39,667 nucleotides of DNA from JBDRLD01 sp043813445 (GTDB taxonomy: Bacteria; Patescibacteriota; Patescibacteriia; JACPHY01): assembly GCA_043813445.1 (NCBI GenBank), contig JBDRLD010000028.1:1-39667 (forward strand), given 5' to 3'. Shown here piece by piece: positions 16,801 through 23,928 of this stretch. A program made the translations under genes and the position numbers. The notes beneath the pieces are model-generated. The model saw nothing but the letters and a program-made list of their open reading frames with translations, was not told where the DNA came from and did not search any database. Every line of letters begins with the position of its first letter. Position 1 is the stretch's first letter.

Positions 16801-19800
16801 CATCCCGAATCCCTGTGCGTGAGCGAACACGTCGATCGCTGCGAGCGCGTTGGTTCCATCCGTAACCGACACCGGAATCGTGATGTTATTCGTCTGGAGT
16901 GTGAATGTGACGGTGTCTGTCGAATTGTTGAACGTGACATTTTGTGGCGATATGAATCCGCCAGCGCTAACCGACGCACCGCTCACGTTCACGTCAAGCT
17001 GAATCGGTGGTGGCGGTACGGCTCCGAATGTGTCCATGTCTGCCTTCCCCCCAGTCTTCGACATTGCGGGTCCGATTCCGACGTGCCACATTCCGCTGGC
17101 CGGAAGCTGGAGCGTTGCGGTGGAAGTCGGCGAGCTGATGGTTTTTCGGACAAAGCGACCAGGACCACCGGCGAAGACATCGAGATCACCAGTGTATGTA
17201 CCGGAGATTGCAATATTCACTGGAACGGATGCACCCTCAGCAGCCGAAGAGGTGAGTACAATATTCTGTGTCGCATTTGGTGCGCCACTATTCACGCAGA
17301 TCTGTTCCGGTCGGTCCTTTCCGAAGTAGTCAGTGCCACCGAGTGTGACTACGGGTTCGGTACCGACGAAGTAGCAGCCGTCTGGAAGACTGGAATAGAC
17401 GATACTCGAGGCGACGCTTCCATCAACCTGCGAGATGATACCTGAAGCGAGTGTCACATCACGATCCATCGGTCCGGCAGGCCCTCCGCCGAACACGTAG
17501 ATGCTACCGCCAACATCAGTTGGACTCACTTGGCTGCCTGCGAAGATGTTCACGGTAATGCTATTGCTCCCGCCCTCCATGATGTAGAACGGCATTGCCG
17601 TGAGGTTGGTCAGCACCGCTCCTGCGCGAATGTGCTTCACTCCGATCGTGTATCCGCCGGAACTTGGATCCTTTGGAACGTTCGGGTTCGTGATCTTACG
17701 AAGATCGATCGTGAAGAAGTCGTTCGTAGTTGGTGTACCTCCGGACACGGCAAGCTGTACTGTGACTGTCCGAGCGGCTGCATCCACTGCAATGCCGTCT
17801 CCACCATACGCAGTATCGAATGTCACTGTGCCGGCGCCCCGTTCGTTGAAGTCGCTGTAGAAAGGTGAGTAGGTATCCGGTACGGTGCTTGCGATCGTCA
17901 TGCCGTTCGGGAACGTGAGTTGGAATTGGTCGTCATTCTGTATCGCGTTTGCGCCCAACTGCGATCCCGGAATACGCACCTGGAATACGTTGACGTCTTG
18001 GCCGGCAGTGCTGCTGAACGGGAATGCCTGCACCGCACCACCGAAGGAGAAGTCATCAGCGGTAAAGTTGCCAAAGCCACCTGTTGAACCCATGTCCATA
18101 TGGCCGCCGGCAGCACCTCCGAATGCCGATCCGCCCTCCATGGCAAACATGCCTTGTTGTGGTGGAGGATACATGCCACCGCCACCAAAGTTGCCATACG
18201 TGGTTGCGCTGTCCTCGACGTAGCCGTCGTATTGACGCGCCGCTCCCGCACCAATGTTATTTCCGGAGAGATCGGTGACGTTTTTTGCGGTAGTGACCGC
18301 CACGCGGTAGTTGTCGCCTGCGGCAAGGCCCGCCACACCTTCGATCGTTACTGATCGGTCACTCACGTTGTAGCTTGCCTGCTTACCATCAATGTTCAAT
18401 ATGGTGCTCGGTAGTCTGGTAATAGTCCAAACGTTCGTGTCGGCTTCAAGATTCATGACGCTCGTTGCCCAGCTGGTGACTCCAGCGGTTTTCGCATCGT
18501 GGTTCATCGGCTCGTCGAAGAAGATGGTACATCGAGAGTCATCACATCGCGCTTCCCGAATTGCCGGTGCTGTGGAGTCCACCGAGCCCGTAGTGAAGGT
18601 GTATGTGGTAGCAGCGATCGGAACTCCGGCGAGGTCGGTAACACCCGTGCCGAATTGCGTGGTGTACTTCACGCCTGGAGCGAGAACTTGATTCGGGATG
18701 ATGAAGACACTATTTTCGCCCGGTTCGTACTTGATCGTTGCGGTCACTGTAGAGCTTCCGCGCTTCAGCTTGATATTCGTGCCTGTCACGGTAGCAGGAT
18801 CGATCTGTTCCGAGAAACCATACTCGAGGATTTCGTTGACAGCCACACCGGTCGCATCATTACTGATCATCGGGAAGATGCTCGGCGCCGTCGCGTCGTT
18901 GGAACCAGTAACAGTAAAGTCTACTGAAAATGCAGTTTCACCTTCGTAAGTGGTTGTGTTGCGCATTGGTACACCCCTACCGCTCGCGACAGCAGCAAGT
19001 ATATCAATACTATAGTTACCGGCAGTGAGGGTCGTTGATGGGGTGATCGTAACCGTTGTGCGATCGCTCGAGATGCTCAACGTTGTCTGCACTGCACTAT
19101 CTTTGGTGAGCAGAATATTCGACGTTGTGAGCGTGCTCGTATCCATCGCCTCGTTGAACACGACAAGCAATTTTCTATTTGGCAGCGTATTCGCGCCAGC
19201 TGCCGGTGTCGATGATATGACATACGGAGGCATATACTCACCTCCGGTACCAAAGTTTCCGCCGATATCATTTGCGAAGTTCGAGAAGTTTGCGCTGCTC
19301 GCGCCAAAGTTGAGCTCGAAGTTCCCGTTACCTCGATTACCCTGAATTGCCAAGCCGGTTGTGTTCGAGACAACCCCGCTCGTGATGACGAGCGTGTATT
19401 GAGTCCCGGCCGTAAGACTGGCGTTCGGGTTGAAGACGACAGCATTCGTTATGTCCCCCAATGACGAGCAGCCGGTTCCGCTTGAGGTTGCACACCATGT
19501 GACGCTTCCCGCGATCTTCGTGGTGCCGTCGTCGGTCGTAAGGTAGATTTTATCGGACGCACCGGTTGCATCACCATCATTCACGGTTCCCGGATTAAGC
19601 GCTTGACTAAAACCAACAACGATGTCATCAGTCAGTGGTGCTCGAGTATCTCCTTGATAGGGTATGGTGGGCCCTACCATCGGTCCATCGTTACCACCAC
19701 CACCGCCACACGACGACGCGAATCCCATGTCACCGGAAGTTGCTAATAGGGCACTCACTGTTTGATTTGCCCCGTTGATGGTCACCCTGCGTGACACTGG

Positions 19801-20853
19801 CATTAGGTGAGGATAGACCACGTTGAGATCGTAGGTTCCGTTTGGAATACTCGCGAGCGTGTACGTTCCGTTTGCTGCCGTTGTGGTTCCCGCAACCCCG
19901 TAACCATCAAGATAGACGTACGCGGCTTCGAGGGGGCCTGGTGTATATGTGACTGTCCCAGTGATACTTGACGATCCTGTCGCAACAGCCGATACACTGA
20001 ACGCAGCAGCAGCTGCCTGCACCGCGCCTGTGCCAGCCGCACAGTCCGTATCCGGGTTCGATGTGAAGTACCGTACATTCGTTCCATCGCTAGCGTAGAG
20101 GTAGTACTTCATCGTCCGCGATAGACTGGTGCCTGACGAGAATTTGAATAGGTCTGTACTTCCCTGGCGCACACCATCCACGCTGTCTGTAACCGCATTT
20201 AGTGTCGTGCCGTCAAAGTACATTTTCGTGGTGAGTGATTCTGCCGGAACCTCATCAACAATATTCGCATACACAATAAGCTCGCCTCCCGTTGCGAAGC
20301 TGTACGCGCTCATGTGCATGATCGTCGGACCCGTCGTGTCCTCACCAGCGGAGTCGCTCGTGGGAGTGTAGGCCGCAGAACAAGCGATGGTAGAGCTGGT
20401 CGCTATGGTGACCACGCACGCTTTATACGACACTGCAGCAAATGCTGCATTGGCGCTGTCTGTTATTTGATACTGCGGTAGCGGAAAGGACGAATCTGCA
20501 TGGTTGGAGTAGGTCATTACCGGAATGCACGGGCCACCGCTGCAACCGTTTGTGTTCACGTTTGGTTCCTCTCCTGCGGTTAGTCCGTCGGCGATAGCTT
20601 CGGATGTCAGATACACCAGCGTCGTCAAATATCCAGCTGGTGCTGTTCCCGGTGTCCAGGAAATTGAGAAGTCGCGACCGTCAATTCCGACTCCCGTGCT
20701 ATCGCTGTCAACCAACGTAACGCCACTCACCGCTTGCGCGGAAGGGACGCTAATAAGGAAGGCGAGGTTCAGCGTCCAGAGAATCGTGGCCGCTGCGGTC
20801 GTCCATGTGACGGCTCGTCGCCATGTGGGTTGCTTGTTCATAGGTGATGTCAT
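13816..20853 (-). CDS. Giant exported surface protein with Ig-like, carboxypeptidase-regulatory-like, Fn3 and shared KRYVYPNE domains
   Basis: 2345 residues. A signal peptide covers about 1-42, with core ATILWTLNLAFLISVP and an AQA cleavage site. Four SbsA/Big_5-like Ig units follow at about 400-515, 540-648, 655-755 and 758-870 (VVGFSQALNP, LLVVFNEAMD, YGFSEQIDP, IFFDEPMN). A Gly/Met-rich linker is at about 887-935. Carboxypeptidase-regulatory-like beta units lie at about 295-370, 1410-1500, 1505-1590, 1675-1750 and 1768-1850 (pattern SGTV..DG.YTL..). An Fn3-like domain is at 2025-2118, then a Thr run. The last 190 residues (about 2156-2345) form the domain shared with the S-layer protein and the subtilase. 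Expected outside the cell, as an adhesin or part of the surface coat. The start could also be the ATG at 20841. No Shine-Dalgarno sequence is visible. Confidence 0.85.
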   Translation of the reverse strand: MTSPMNKQPTWRRAVTWTTAAATILWTLNLAFLISVPSAQAVSGVTLVDSDSTGVGIDGRDFSISWTPGTAPAGYLTTLVYLTSEAIADGLTAGEEPNVNTNGCSGGPCIPVMTYSNHADSSFPLPQYQITDSANAAFAAVSYKACVVTIATSSTIACSAAYTPTSDSAGEDTTGPTIMHMSAYSFATGGELIVYANIVDEVPAESLTTKMYFDGTTLNAVTDSVDGVRQGSTDLFKFSSGTSLSRTMKYYLYASDGTNVRYFTSNPDTDCAAGTGAVQAAAAAFSVSAVATGSSSITGTVTYTPGPLEAAYVYLDGYGVAGTTTAANGTYTLASIPNGTYDLNVVYPHLMPVSRRVTINGANQTVSALLATSGDMGFASSCGGGGGNDGPMVGPTIPYQGDTRAPLTDDIVVGFSQALNPGTVNDGDATGASDKIYLTTDDGTTKIAGSVTWCATSSGTGCSSLGDITNAVVFNPNASLTAGTQYTLVITSGVVSNTTGLAIQGNRGNGNFELNFGASSANFSNFANDIGGNFGTGGEYMPPYVISSTPAAGANTLPNRKLLVVFNEAMDTSTLTTSNILLTKDSAVQTTLSISSDRTTVTITPSTTLTAGNYSIDILAAVASGRGVPMRNTTTYEGETAFSVDFTVTGSNDATAPSIFPMISNDATGVAVNEILEYGFSEQIDPATVTGTNIKLKRGSSTVTATIKYEPGENSVFIIPNQVLAPGVKYTTQFGTGVTDLAGVPIAATTYTFTTGSVDSTAPAIREARCDDSRCTIFFDEPMNHDAKTAGVTSWATSVMNLEADTNVWTITRLPSTILNIDGKQASYNVSDRSVTIEGVAGLAAGDNYRVAVTTAKNVTDLSGNNIGAGAARQYDGYVEDSATTYGNFGGGGMYPPPQQGMFAMEGGSAFGGAAGGHMDMGSTGGFGNFTADDFSFGGAVQAFPFSSTAGQDVNVFQVRIPGSQLGANAIQNDDQFQLTFPNGMTIASTVPDTYSPFYSDFNERGAGTVTFDTAYGGDGIAVDAAARTVTVQLAVSGGTPTTNDFFTIDLRKITNPNVPKDPSSGGYTIGVKHIRAGAVLTNLTAMPFYIMEGGSNSITVNIFAGSQVSPTDVGGSIYVFGGGPAGPMDRDVTLASGIISQVDGSVASSIVYSSLPDGCYFVGTEPVVTLGGTDYFGKDRPEQICVNSGAPNATQNIVLTSSAAEGASVPVNIAISGTYTGDLDVFAGGPGRFVRKTISSPTSTATLQLPASGMWHVGIGPAMSKTGGKADMDTFGAVPPPPIQLDVNVSGASVSAGGFISPQNVTFNNSTDTVTFTLQTNNITIPVSVTDGTNALAAIDVFAHAQGFGMPSNCRTNALGTCTLRVAAYGSYEIGAFKPGVGETSKQADVQSGGITVAGATVATVPMKLSKPSYSISGKVLDATTNGNAVAYTSIWGRESTTGQVVRGMTESDGSYTLWVDAGTWVITASLPPDKTTTCGTFTKTVTITTASSASQNITPTSSTCYTLSGTVTIGGSTQSSTPVFVEEWDTVNDQPAGGFFRQAMTNSSGLYTVSMGNGTYRVNTFHPDYGEITTTATVNGANNTTAHLNSGTLGTITIAFTGGSASMKGFYDLKKSNDRFTGSSKTFSDTVNNLTASVPEGTYNYFVDIPGVGKYNGSVATGSTVTIDLSDKSLITLSGTIYDSGDTALTNAVVSVDSDTLNIHRTVKTGTGGTYSINVGPGTYTVGVARSGYVPGQAAQTAVLAANTADYDFGGANPDQSALTASSKTITGTVYESNGTTPMTNAAVSAENSVGQVVSTTVDPVTGAYTLSVTSGVWTITAAGPRHNATDYSATVDTSDGTADTGKNITLTASSTTKQPKTKSKVMDAGGAASFDDSGNSDIKVTAQSGVLNTTGNNVEVALTKDYTAPKDEFFAALEGITYTVLATDIDSNGNTTTIRELSGNAQTSVVYDPTTLPSGVTESELQLMYVDPDTGKIRPCEGGVSIDTENNTVTGLTDHFTSFVVAYSRASVSSGSAVAGGAVDPVSGLTAEATSSAVTLSWTDPTSAGYTLVEILRNLPPSTAVSGTSIGTILKGVQTFVDNTVSALTQYTYIVRSKDNAGNTRNSDAVAVTTPAAGAAPTAGAPSSTPVDAPADSTTTTTTTTTLPANVVAGDRVKSSTSTAMYLVGADGKRYVYPNEVTYKSWFADFTGTKSISDAELAALPLGGIVTIRPGTWLVKIESDPKVYAVEPGGALRWVETEARAIALYGSTWNKQITDVPVSFWVAYTSGAPLGLNVHPSGTLVKTNGNTYYVENGMKRLVTADVFTAQHFQDRWVRTPASVGYTDGDALTSGTMLRFASN
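13819..14388 (-). other. Shared surface domain (KRYVYPNE type), copy in the giant protein
   Basis: The C-terminal 190 residues. Key motifs are GKRYVYPNEVTYKSWFADF, RPGTWLVKIESDPKVYAVEP, GGALRWVETE and ITDVPVSFWVAYTSG. The last 60 residues add a second, smaller module (TLVKTNGNTYYVENGMKRL). Confidence 0.85.
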
Positions 20854-20980
20854 GAGTGTGTTGATTGGGATCGCTCGACAAGCAGTCCCGATTGTTTACT
20901 TATGAGAAAAAACATGAATGATGAATTATGAGATGAGTGATGAATATTATGAAAGAGGACGAACGTTGCAACTCACTTCT
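20854..20980. other. 5' region of the giant protein gene
   Basis: AT-rich, with several ATGA-type motifs near 20913-20952. It must hold the promoter of the minus-strand gene, but I cannot assign -35/-10 boxes with confidence. Confidence 0.3.
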
Positions 20981-21125
20981 TGTCATTTCGACCCCCGGGA
21001 GAGATCTCACAACACCGCGTACTGTAGGACACGTCCCCACTTCTTCCAGTTCTGCTCCATGAGTGTACCGTGTGAGATTCTTACCGCCTGGGGCGGACTA
21101 AGAAGCGCGTTGCTCAGAATGACAC
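20981..21125. repeat. Family B-type repeat, variant with GTCATTTCGAC and CAGAATGACAC ends
   Basis: Starts TGTCATTTCGACCCCC and ends GCTCAGAATGACAC, with GAGATCTCACAAC near the start and GTGTGAGATTCTTACC near the end. It carries GTAGGACACGTCCCCACTTC, whose complement occurs in the copy at 23712-23857, so the two copies are inverted around the regulatory island. Confidence 0.75.
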
Positions 21126-21132
21126 AATTTAG

Positions 21133-21239
21133 GTGTCATTGCGAGGCACGTCCTCGGGTGGGCCTCCACCTCTTCTAGAGGGGGAGTACGAGGGGGTGGC
21201 GTGCGAAGCGCGCAGGCGTGGCAATCCGGTACACACGCC
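21133..21239. repeat. Family A repeat left half with inserted C/G-rich hairpin
   Basis: GTGTCATTGCGAGGCACGTC, then a CCTCTTCTAGAGGGGGA hairpin, then GGCGTGCGAAGCGCGCAGGC and GGCAATCCGGTACACACGCC. It is a direct repeat of 21372-21501. Confidence 0.75.
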
Positions 21240-21243
21240 TTCG

Positions 21244-21346
21244 ATGTCATGGCGAGGAGCGTAGCGACGTGGCAATCCGGTTCACTCGCGTCAGGCGGCA
21301 CACGTGTCACGGGATTGCCACGGCCGCAGACGGCCTCGCAATGACA
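21244..21346. repeat. Family A palindromic repeat, divergent full copy
   Basis: ATGTCATGGCGAGGAGCG at the left and CCTCGCAATGACA at the right, with inner arms GGCAATCCGGT and GGGATTGCCACG. Confidence 0.75.
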
Positions 21347-21371
21347 GGAAGGGGCGGTACTCTCTCTTTCC

Positions 21372-21501
21372 GTGTCATTGCGAGCCCGTCCTCGGGTGGG
21401 CCTCCCCCTCTTCTAGCTTCCGAGTCCGCCGCAGTGCGGAAGGGGGAGTACGAGGGGGTGGCGTGCGAAGCGCGCAGGCGTGGCAATCCGGTACACACGC
21501 C
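21372..21501. repeat. Family A repeat left half with a longer inserted hairpin
   Basis: GTGTCATTGCGAGCCCGTCC, an insert with CCCCCTCTTCTAGCTTCC and GGAAGGGGGAGTACG, then the same GGCGTGCGAAGCGCGCAGGC and GGCAATCCGGTACACACGCC end as the copy at 21133. Confidence 0.75.
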
Positions 21502-21543
21502 ATGGGACTTCCGCGCTCAAGTGTCACCACTGTCCACTCTCAC

Positions 21544-21852
21544 TCACTCCCGCTCAAGCATTCCCGGATTCGGGGAGTAGAGTTTGTTGCGTATTCTCCA
21601 GCGATCGACATACTGGCCGATACCCTTTTTTTGAAGTTTATTTTTTGTGGTTGTCTGTCGTTGCGACCATTCGAGAAGTGACTCAAACGCAATGCGGTAG
21701 CGGCCGCGAACGACGACGTATCGTATCGTGCCTTCTTTGATCGCGCGGCGGATGGTTTGTGGAGAGATTCCGAATAGTTTTGCTGCCTCAGATACGGAGA
21801 CACGGATCATGTCATTGCTCTGCGTATTTCCAGATGCCTTTTTCGCTGTCAT
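21544..21852 (-). CDS. Small helix-turn-helix (MerR/excisionase-like, HTH_17) DNA-binding protein
   Basis: 102 residues. Residues 17-62 form a winged helix-turn-helix of the excisionase/MerR type: VSVSEAAKLFGISPQTIRRA (helix-turn-helix), then EGTIRYVVVRGRYRI (wing) and FESLLEWSQR. The C-terminal tail is basic and ends in KKGIGQYVDRWRIRNKLYSP, which I recall as conserved in small candidate-phyla HTH proteins. Start at the first ATG; no ribosome binding site is seen. It is divergent from the ECF sigma factor gene, with a dyad-rich region between, so it may regulate itself and the sigma gene (inference). It could instead be an orphan excisionase, but no integrase is in the window. Confidence 0.8.
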   Translation of the reverse strand: MTAKKASGNTQSNDMIRVSVSEAAKLFGISPQTIRRAIKEGTIRYVVVRGRYRIAFESLLEWSQRQTTTKNKLQKKGIGQYVDRWRIRNKLYSPNPGMLERE

Positions 21853-22100
21853 AGGGATTGCCCTGTCCTCGATAGCGGTTCGACTTGATCACAAAAATCG
21901 CTCCATACTCGCCTCCGAAAGTAGGGAGGCGAGGCGACCGCTTGTGCGCTATGCTGTGCTAGCAATATCTATACTCATTGTACTCCAGTCGTTTGAGTAC
22001 GTATCTGTGGACAAATATCCTGCAACTAAGCGAAAATATTGGTGTTTAATAAGAGGGAGAATCGTTCTCATAGAAGTTTTCACCAGTCTGTTTTTAGAAG
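21853..22100. other. Divergent intergenic region, HTH-proximal half
   Basis: Contains a perfect 9-base stem CTCGCCTCC / GGAGGCGAG (21908-21933) and AT-rich sequence. No gene is convincing. The base composition is visibly more AT-rich than the surroundings from about 21960 on. Confidence 0.4.
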
Positions 22101-22106
22101 GATAGC

Positions 22107-22204
22107 GTTATCAAATCGAGAGATTGAGCCGTTTTCTTTTTCAGTTACACCAAAAAGGGGTGTTGGTTCAGTTATTTTGATAACACCAGTGTTACCAAAA
22201 TAAC
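22107..22204. promoter_or_regulatory. Operator-like array of GTTAYCAAA half-sites with a near-perfect 16-base dyad
   Basis: Half-site GTTATCAAA at 22107-22115, GTTACACCAAA at 22144-22154, the complement TTTGATAAC at 22176-22184 and GTTACCAAA at 22191-22199. The last two are the core of an inverted repeat: GTTATTTTGATAACAC (22171-22186), a 2-base gap, and GTGTTACCAAAATAAC (22189-22204), matching at 15 of 16 positions. It lies just upstream of the sigma promoter, as expected for a regulator site. The bound protein is unknown; the divergent HTH protein is the nearest candidate. Confidence 0.6.
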
Positions 22205-22224
22205 TTTCTTTCACTCTCTGACAC

Positions 22225-22253
22225 TTGAACTTTTCCTCATAATCTGTTACAGT
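22225..22253 (+). promoter_or_regulatory. Promoter of the ECF sigma factor gene
   Basis: TTGAAC, a 17-base spacer, TACAGT, with TG at the extended -10 position. It is 61 bases before the chosen start and 20 bases after the operator-like dyad. Confidence 0.55.
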
Positions 22254-22314
22254 GACTGATACTGAATCAGGCATTACTGCCTGTGACGAGATTGATTTTT
22301 TGGGACTGAACTAC

Positions 22315-22884
22315 ATGCAGGGACGCGAACGATATCCACAACTAGAGGAATTCGACTTTGAGCGATTCTTCTCAGAACAGCACCGCGACATTTCACGATT
22401 TGTGGCGATGCGAATATCTGATGCGCAGGATGCGCAGGATATTGTTGCGGAGGCGATGTGCCAGATGCTTGAGTACTGCAAGCGGCAGGAGAACAGCGTT
22501 CGGCAGCATCGAGCCCTCCTCTACACGATCACCAGACGGAGAATAGTCGATTACTACGAGGGTCGATCCGAACGCGTACGAGAGGTATCAATCGAAACTG
22601 CATCAGAGATACCGACACCCGGATCGCTCGCACAGAATGTAGAGGCCGCTGAAGATTTGCGCCGAGTACGAGAGGCAATCGCCGCACTGCGTGAGGATCA
22701 AAGAGAGCTGATTGTCCTCCATGCGGAAGTGGGACTATCGATCGAGGAAATGGCAGAACTCATGTCCTGCTCGCGAGGGGTCATTCGAACACGGTTGCAC
22801 CGCGCGCGTACAGAGCTAAAACGGGAACTTCGTCGGAATGAGGAGCGCGCTGAAAAAGAGCAAGAGACAAGAATGAGACTGTAG
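22315..22884 (+). CDS. ECF-type RNA polymerase sigma factor
   Basis: 189 residues. Region 2 is at about 14-90 (FFSEQHRDISRFVAMRI, DAQDIVAEAMCQMLEYCK, HRALLYTITRRRIVDYYEGR), which binds core RNA polymerase and the -10. Region 4.2 is at about 130-180 (LREDQRELIVLHAEVGLSIE, then SCSRGVIRTRLHRARTELKR), which binds the -35. Region 3 is absent, as in ECF sigma factors. The GTG at 22252 in the same frame would start inside the -10, so I chose the ATG after the promoter. The stop codon TAG is formed by the first bases of a family B repeat, so the present end may come from repeat insertion. The next gene encodes a single-helix membrane protein that may be its anti-sigma factor. Confidence 0.85.
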   Translation: MQGRERYPQLEEFDFERFFSEQHRDISRFVAMRISDAQDAQDIVAEAMCQMLEYCKRQENSVRQHRALLYTITRRRIVDYYEGRSERVREVSIETASEIPTPGSLAQNVEAAEDLRRVREAIAALREDQRELIVLHAEVGLSIEEMAELMSCSRGVIRTRLHRARTELKRELRRNEERAEKEQETRMRL

Positions 22885-22982
22885 AAGAGTGTGTCATTTC
22901 GACCGAAGGGAGAAATCTCACCCGCTCCAATACAGTGAAACGCGTGTGGGATTTCTCCTCGAGGACTCGTCGAAATGACAGG
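22875..22982. repeat. Family B repeat overlapping the 3' end of the sigma factor gene
   Basis: GAGACTGTAG (whose TAG is the sigma stop), then GTGTCATTTCGACCGAAGGG, GAGAAATCTCACCCGCTCC, GTGTGGGATTTCTCCTCG and GTCGAAATGACAGG. It is the inverted counterpart of 12107-12247; the final GCTACAGTC end of that copy is missing here. Confidence 0.8.
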
Positions 22983-23042
22983 ATAAGGACGAGGGAGAGG
23001 TATAGGAATTGAAGTTCGGAGCACCTGAATATTCGTACCTAT

Positions 23043-23681
23043 ATGGCAGTCAGGAAGTGGAACAATCGAGACATTGATCGCGTCTTCAGTTCGATGCGTG
23101 AACACGCGCAGAATGAGCCGGTGATTTCCAAGGAGTGGGAGCAGGCACTGGAGGCGCGAGTCCGTCGGGAAGTTATTTCCCGCTACGGCAGTTTTGCTAT
23201 GCCACTTCGCACGCGGATGGATGTCCACACGACGCCAGTTGCGGAACGCGGTATTCTTATTAACTTGAGGTCTGCGATGTCGACCTTCCAGTTTTCTCTC
23301 CGTCCGGCAATGGCACTCGCTTCGGTTGCCGTTGTTGTCGTTCTCGGGTCTGTCGCGCTTTTGGGCCGCTTGTCAAAGCAGGATGGAACGATAGTGCAGG
23401 GTGGTGAGCAACAGACATCAAGCGCAGTCGCGTCAGCGCCGCCCGCTCCGGTGACACCGGGCAGCGGATTTGCGGTAAGCGTGTTCGGTGGGTCGGTCGC
23501 GGTTATCCCCGTGATCGATACGAGCGGTACGACGCCTGCACCGAATGTATATCGTGCGTCACGTCAAACAACCATCAGTAATCCGGCAGGAGGAGTGTTT
23601 AATCGATGGGGGTACAGCGTGTTCTCCGAGGAACAGCTCATGCAATACCCGCGTGATGGGAAGAACGTGTTTAGTTCGTAG
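23043..23681 (+). CDS. Single-pass membrane protein, putative anti-sigma factor
   Basis: 212 residues. A charged cytoplasmic segment (1-85; NNRDIDRVFSSMREHAQ, EWEQALEARVRREVISR) is followed by one membrane helix (about 88-108, AMALASVAVVVVLGSVALLG). A low-complexity Ser/Ala/Pro linker and an outer domain of about 90 residues follow. The position directly after an ECF sigma gene and this topology fit a membrane anti-sigma factor. The zinc anti-sigma motif (HxxxCxxC) is absent and I cannot assign a family, so the role is inference. The N-terminal helices could be the sigma-binding part. There is no ribosome binding site; a family B repeat lies between the two genes. Confidence 0.65.
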   Translation: MAVRKWNNRDIDRVFSSMREHAQNEPVISKEWEQALEARVRREVISRYGSFAMPLRTRMDVHTTPVAERGILINLRSAMSTFQFSLRPAMALASVAVVVVLGSVALLGRLSKQDGTIVQGGEQQTSSAVASAPPAPVTPGSGFAVSVFGGSVAVIPVIDTSGTTPAPNVYRASRQTTISNPAGGVFNRWGYSVFSEEQLMQYPRDGKNVFSS

Positions 23682-23711
23682 TGCGTGGTTATTGCGTCGT
23701 GTCATTGCGCG

Positions 23712-23857
23712 GTGTCATTCTGAGCCCCGACGCTTTGGTCGGGATAGACTCCGCGAAGAATCTCACACGACACACCCACGGAGCAAGGTTCAAAGAAGCG
23801 GGGACGTGTCCTACAGTAAACGACGTTGTGAGATTTCTCCCGCTGGTCGAAATGACA
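23712..23857. repeat. Family B-type repeat, variant inverted relative to 20981-21125
   Basis: Starts GTGTCATTCTGAGCCCC and ends GGTCGAAATGACAAG. It carries GAAGCGGGGACGTGTCCTAC, the complement of sequence in the copy at 20981. Inner arms AATCTCACACGAC and GTTGTGAGATTTCTCC. Confidence 0.75.
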
Positions 23858-23881
23858 AGAAGAAGGAGGAAGTAGGTAGGC

Positions 23882-23928
23882 CTGTCATTGCGAGTGAGGC
23901 GTAGCCGAGCGCGGCAATCCCGTCCACA
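23882..23928. repeat. Family A half repeat
   Basis: CTGTCATTGCGAGTGAGGCG, then GCCGAGCGCGGCAATCCCGT. The right half is missing. Confidence 0.7.

Noticed and set aside
16819..17445. Open frame of 208 codons on the plus strand inside the giant protein gene
   Set aside because: It is antisense to a coherent domain series and has a composition typical of shadow frames.
21728..22105. Open frame on the plus strand overlapping the HTH gene, with a hydrophobic stretch
   Set aside because: It is mainly antisense to the well-recognised HTH protein and has no start context; the hydrophobic part is chance.
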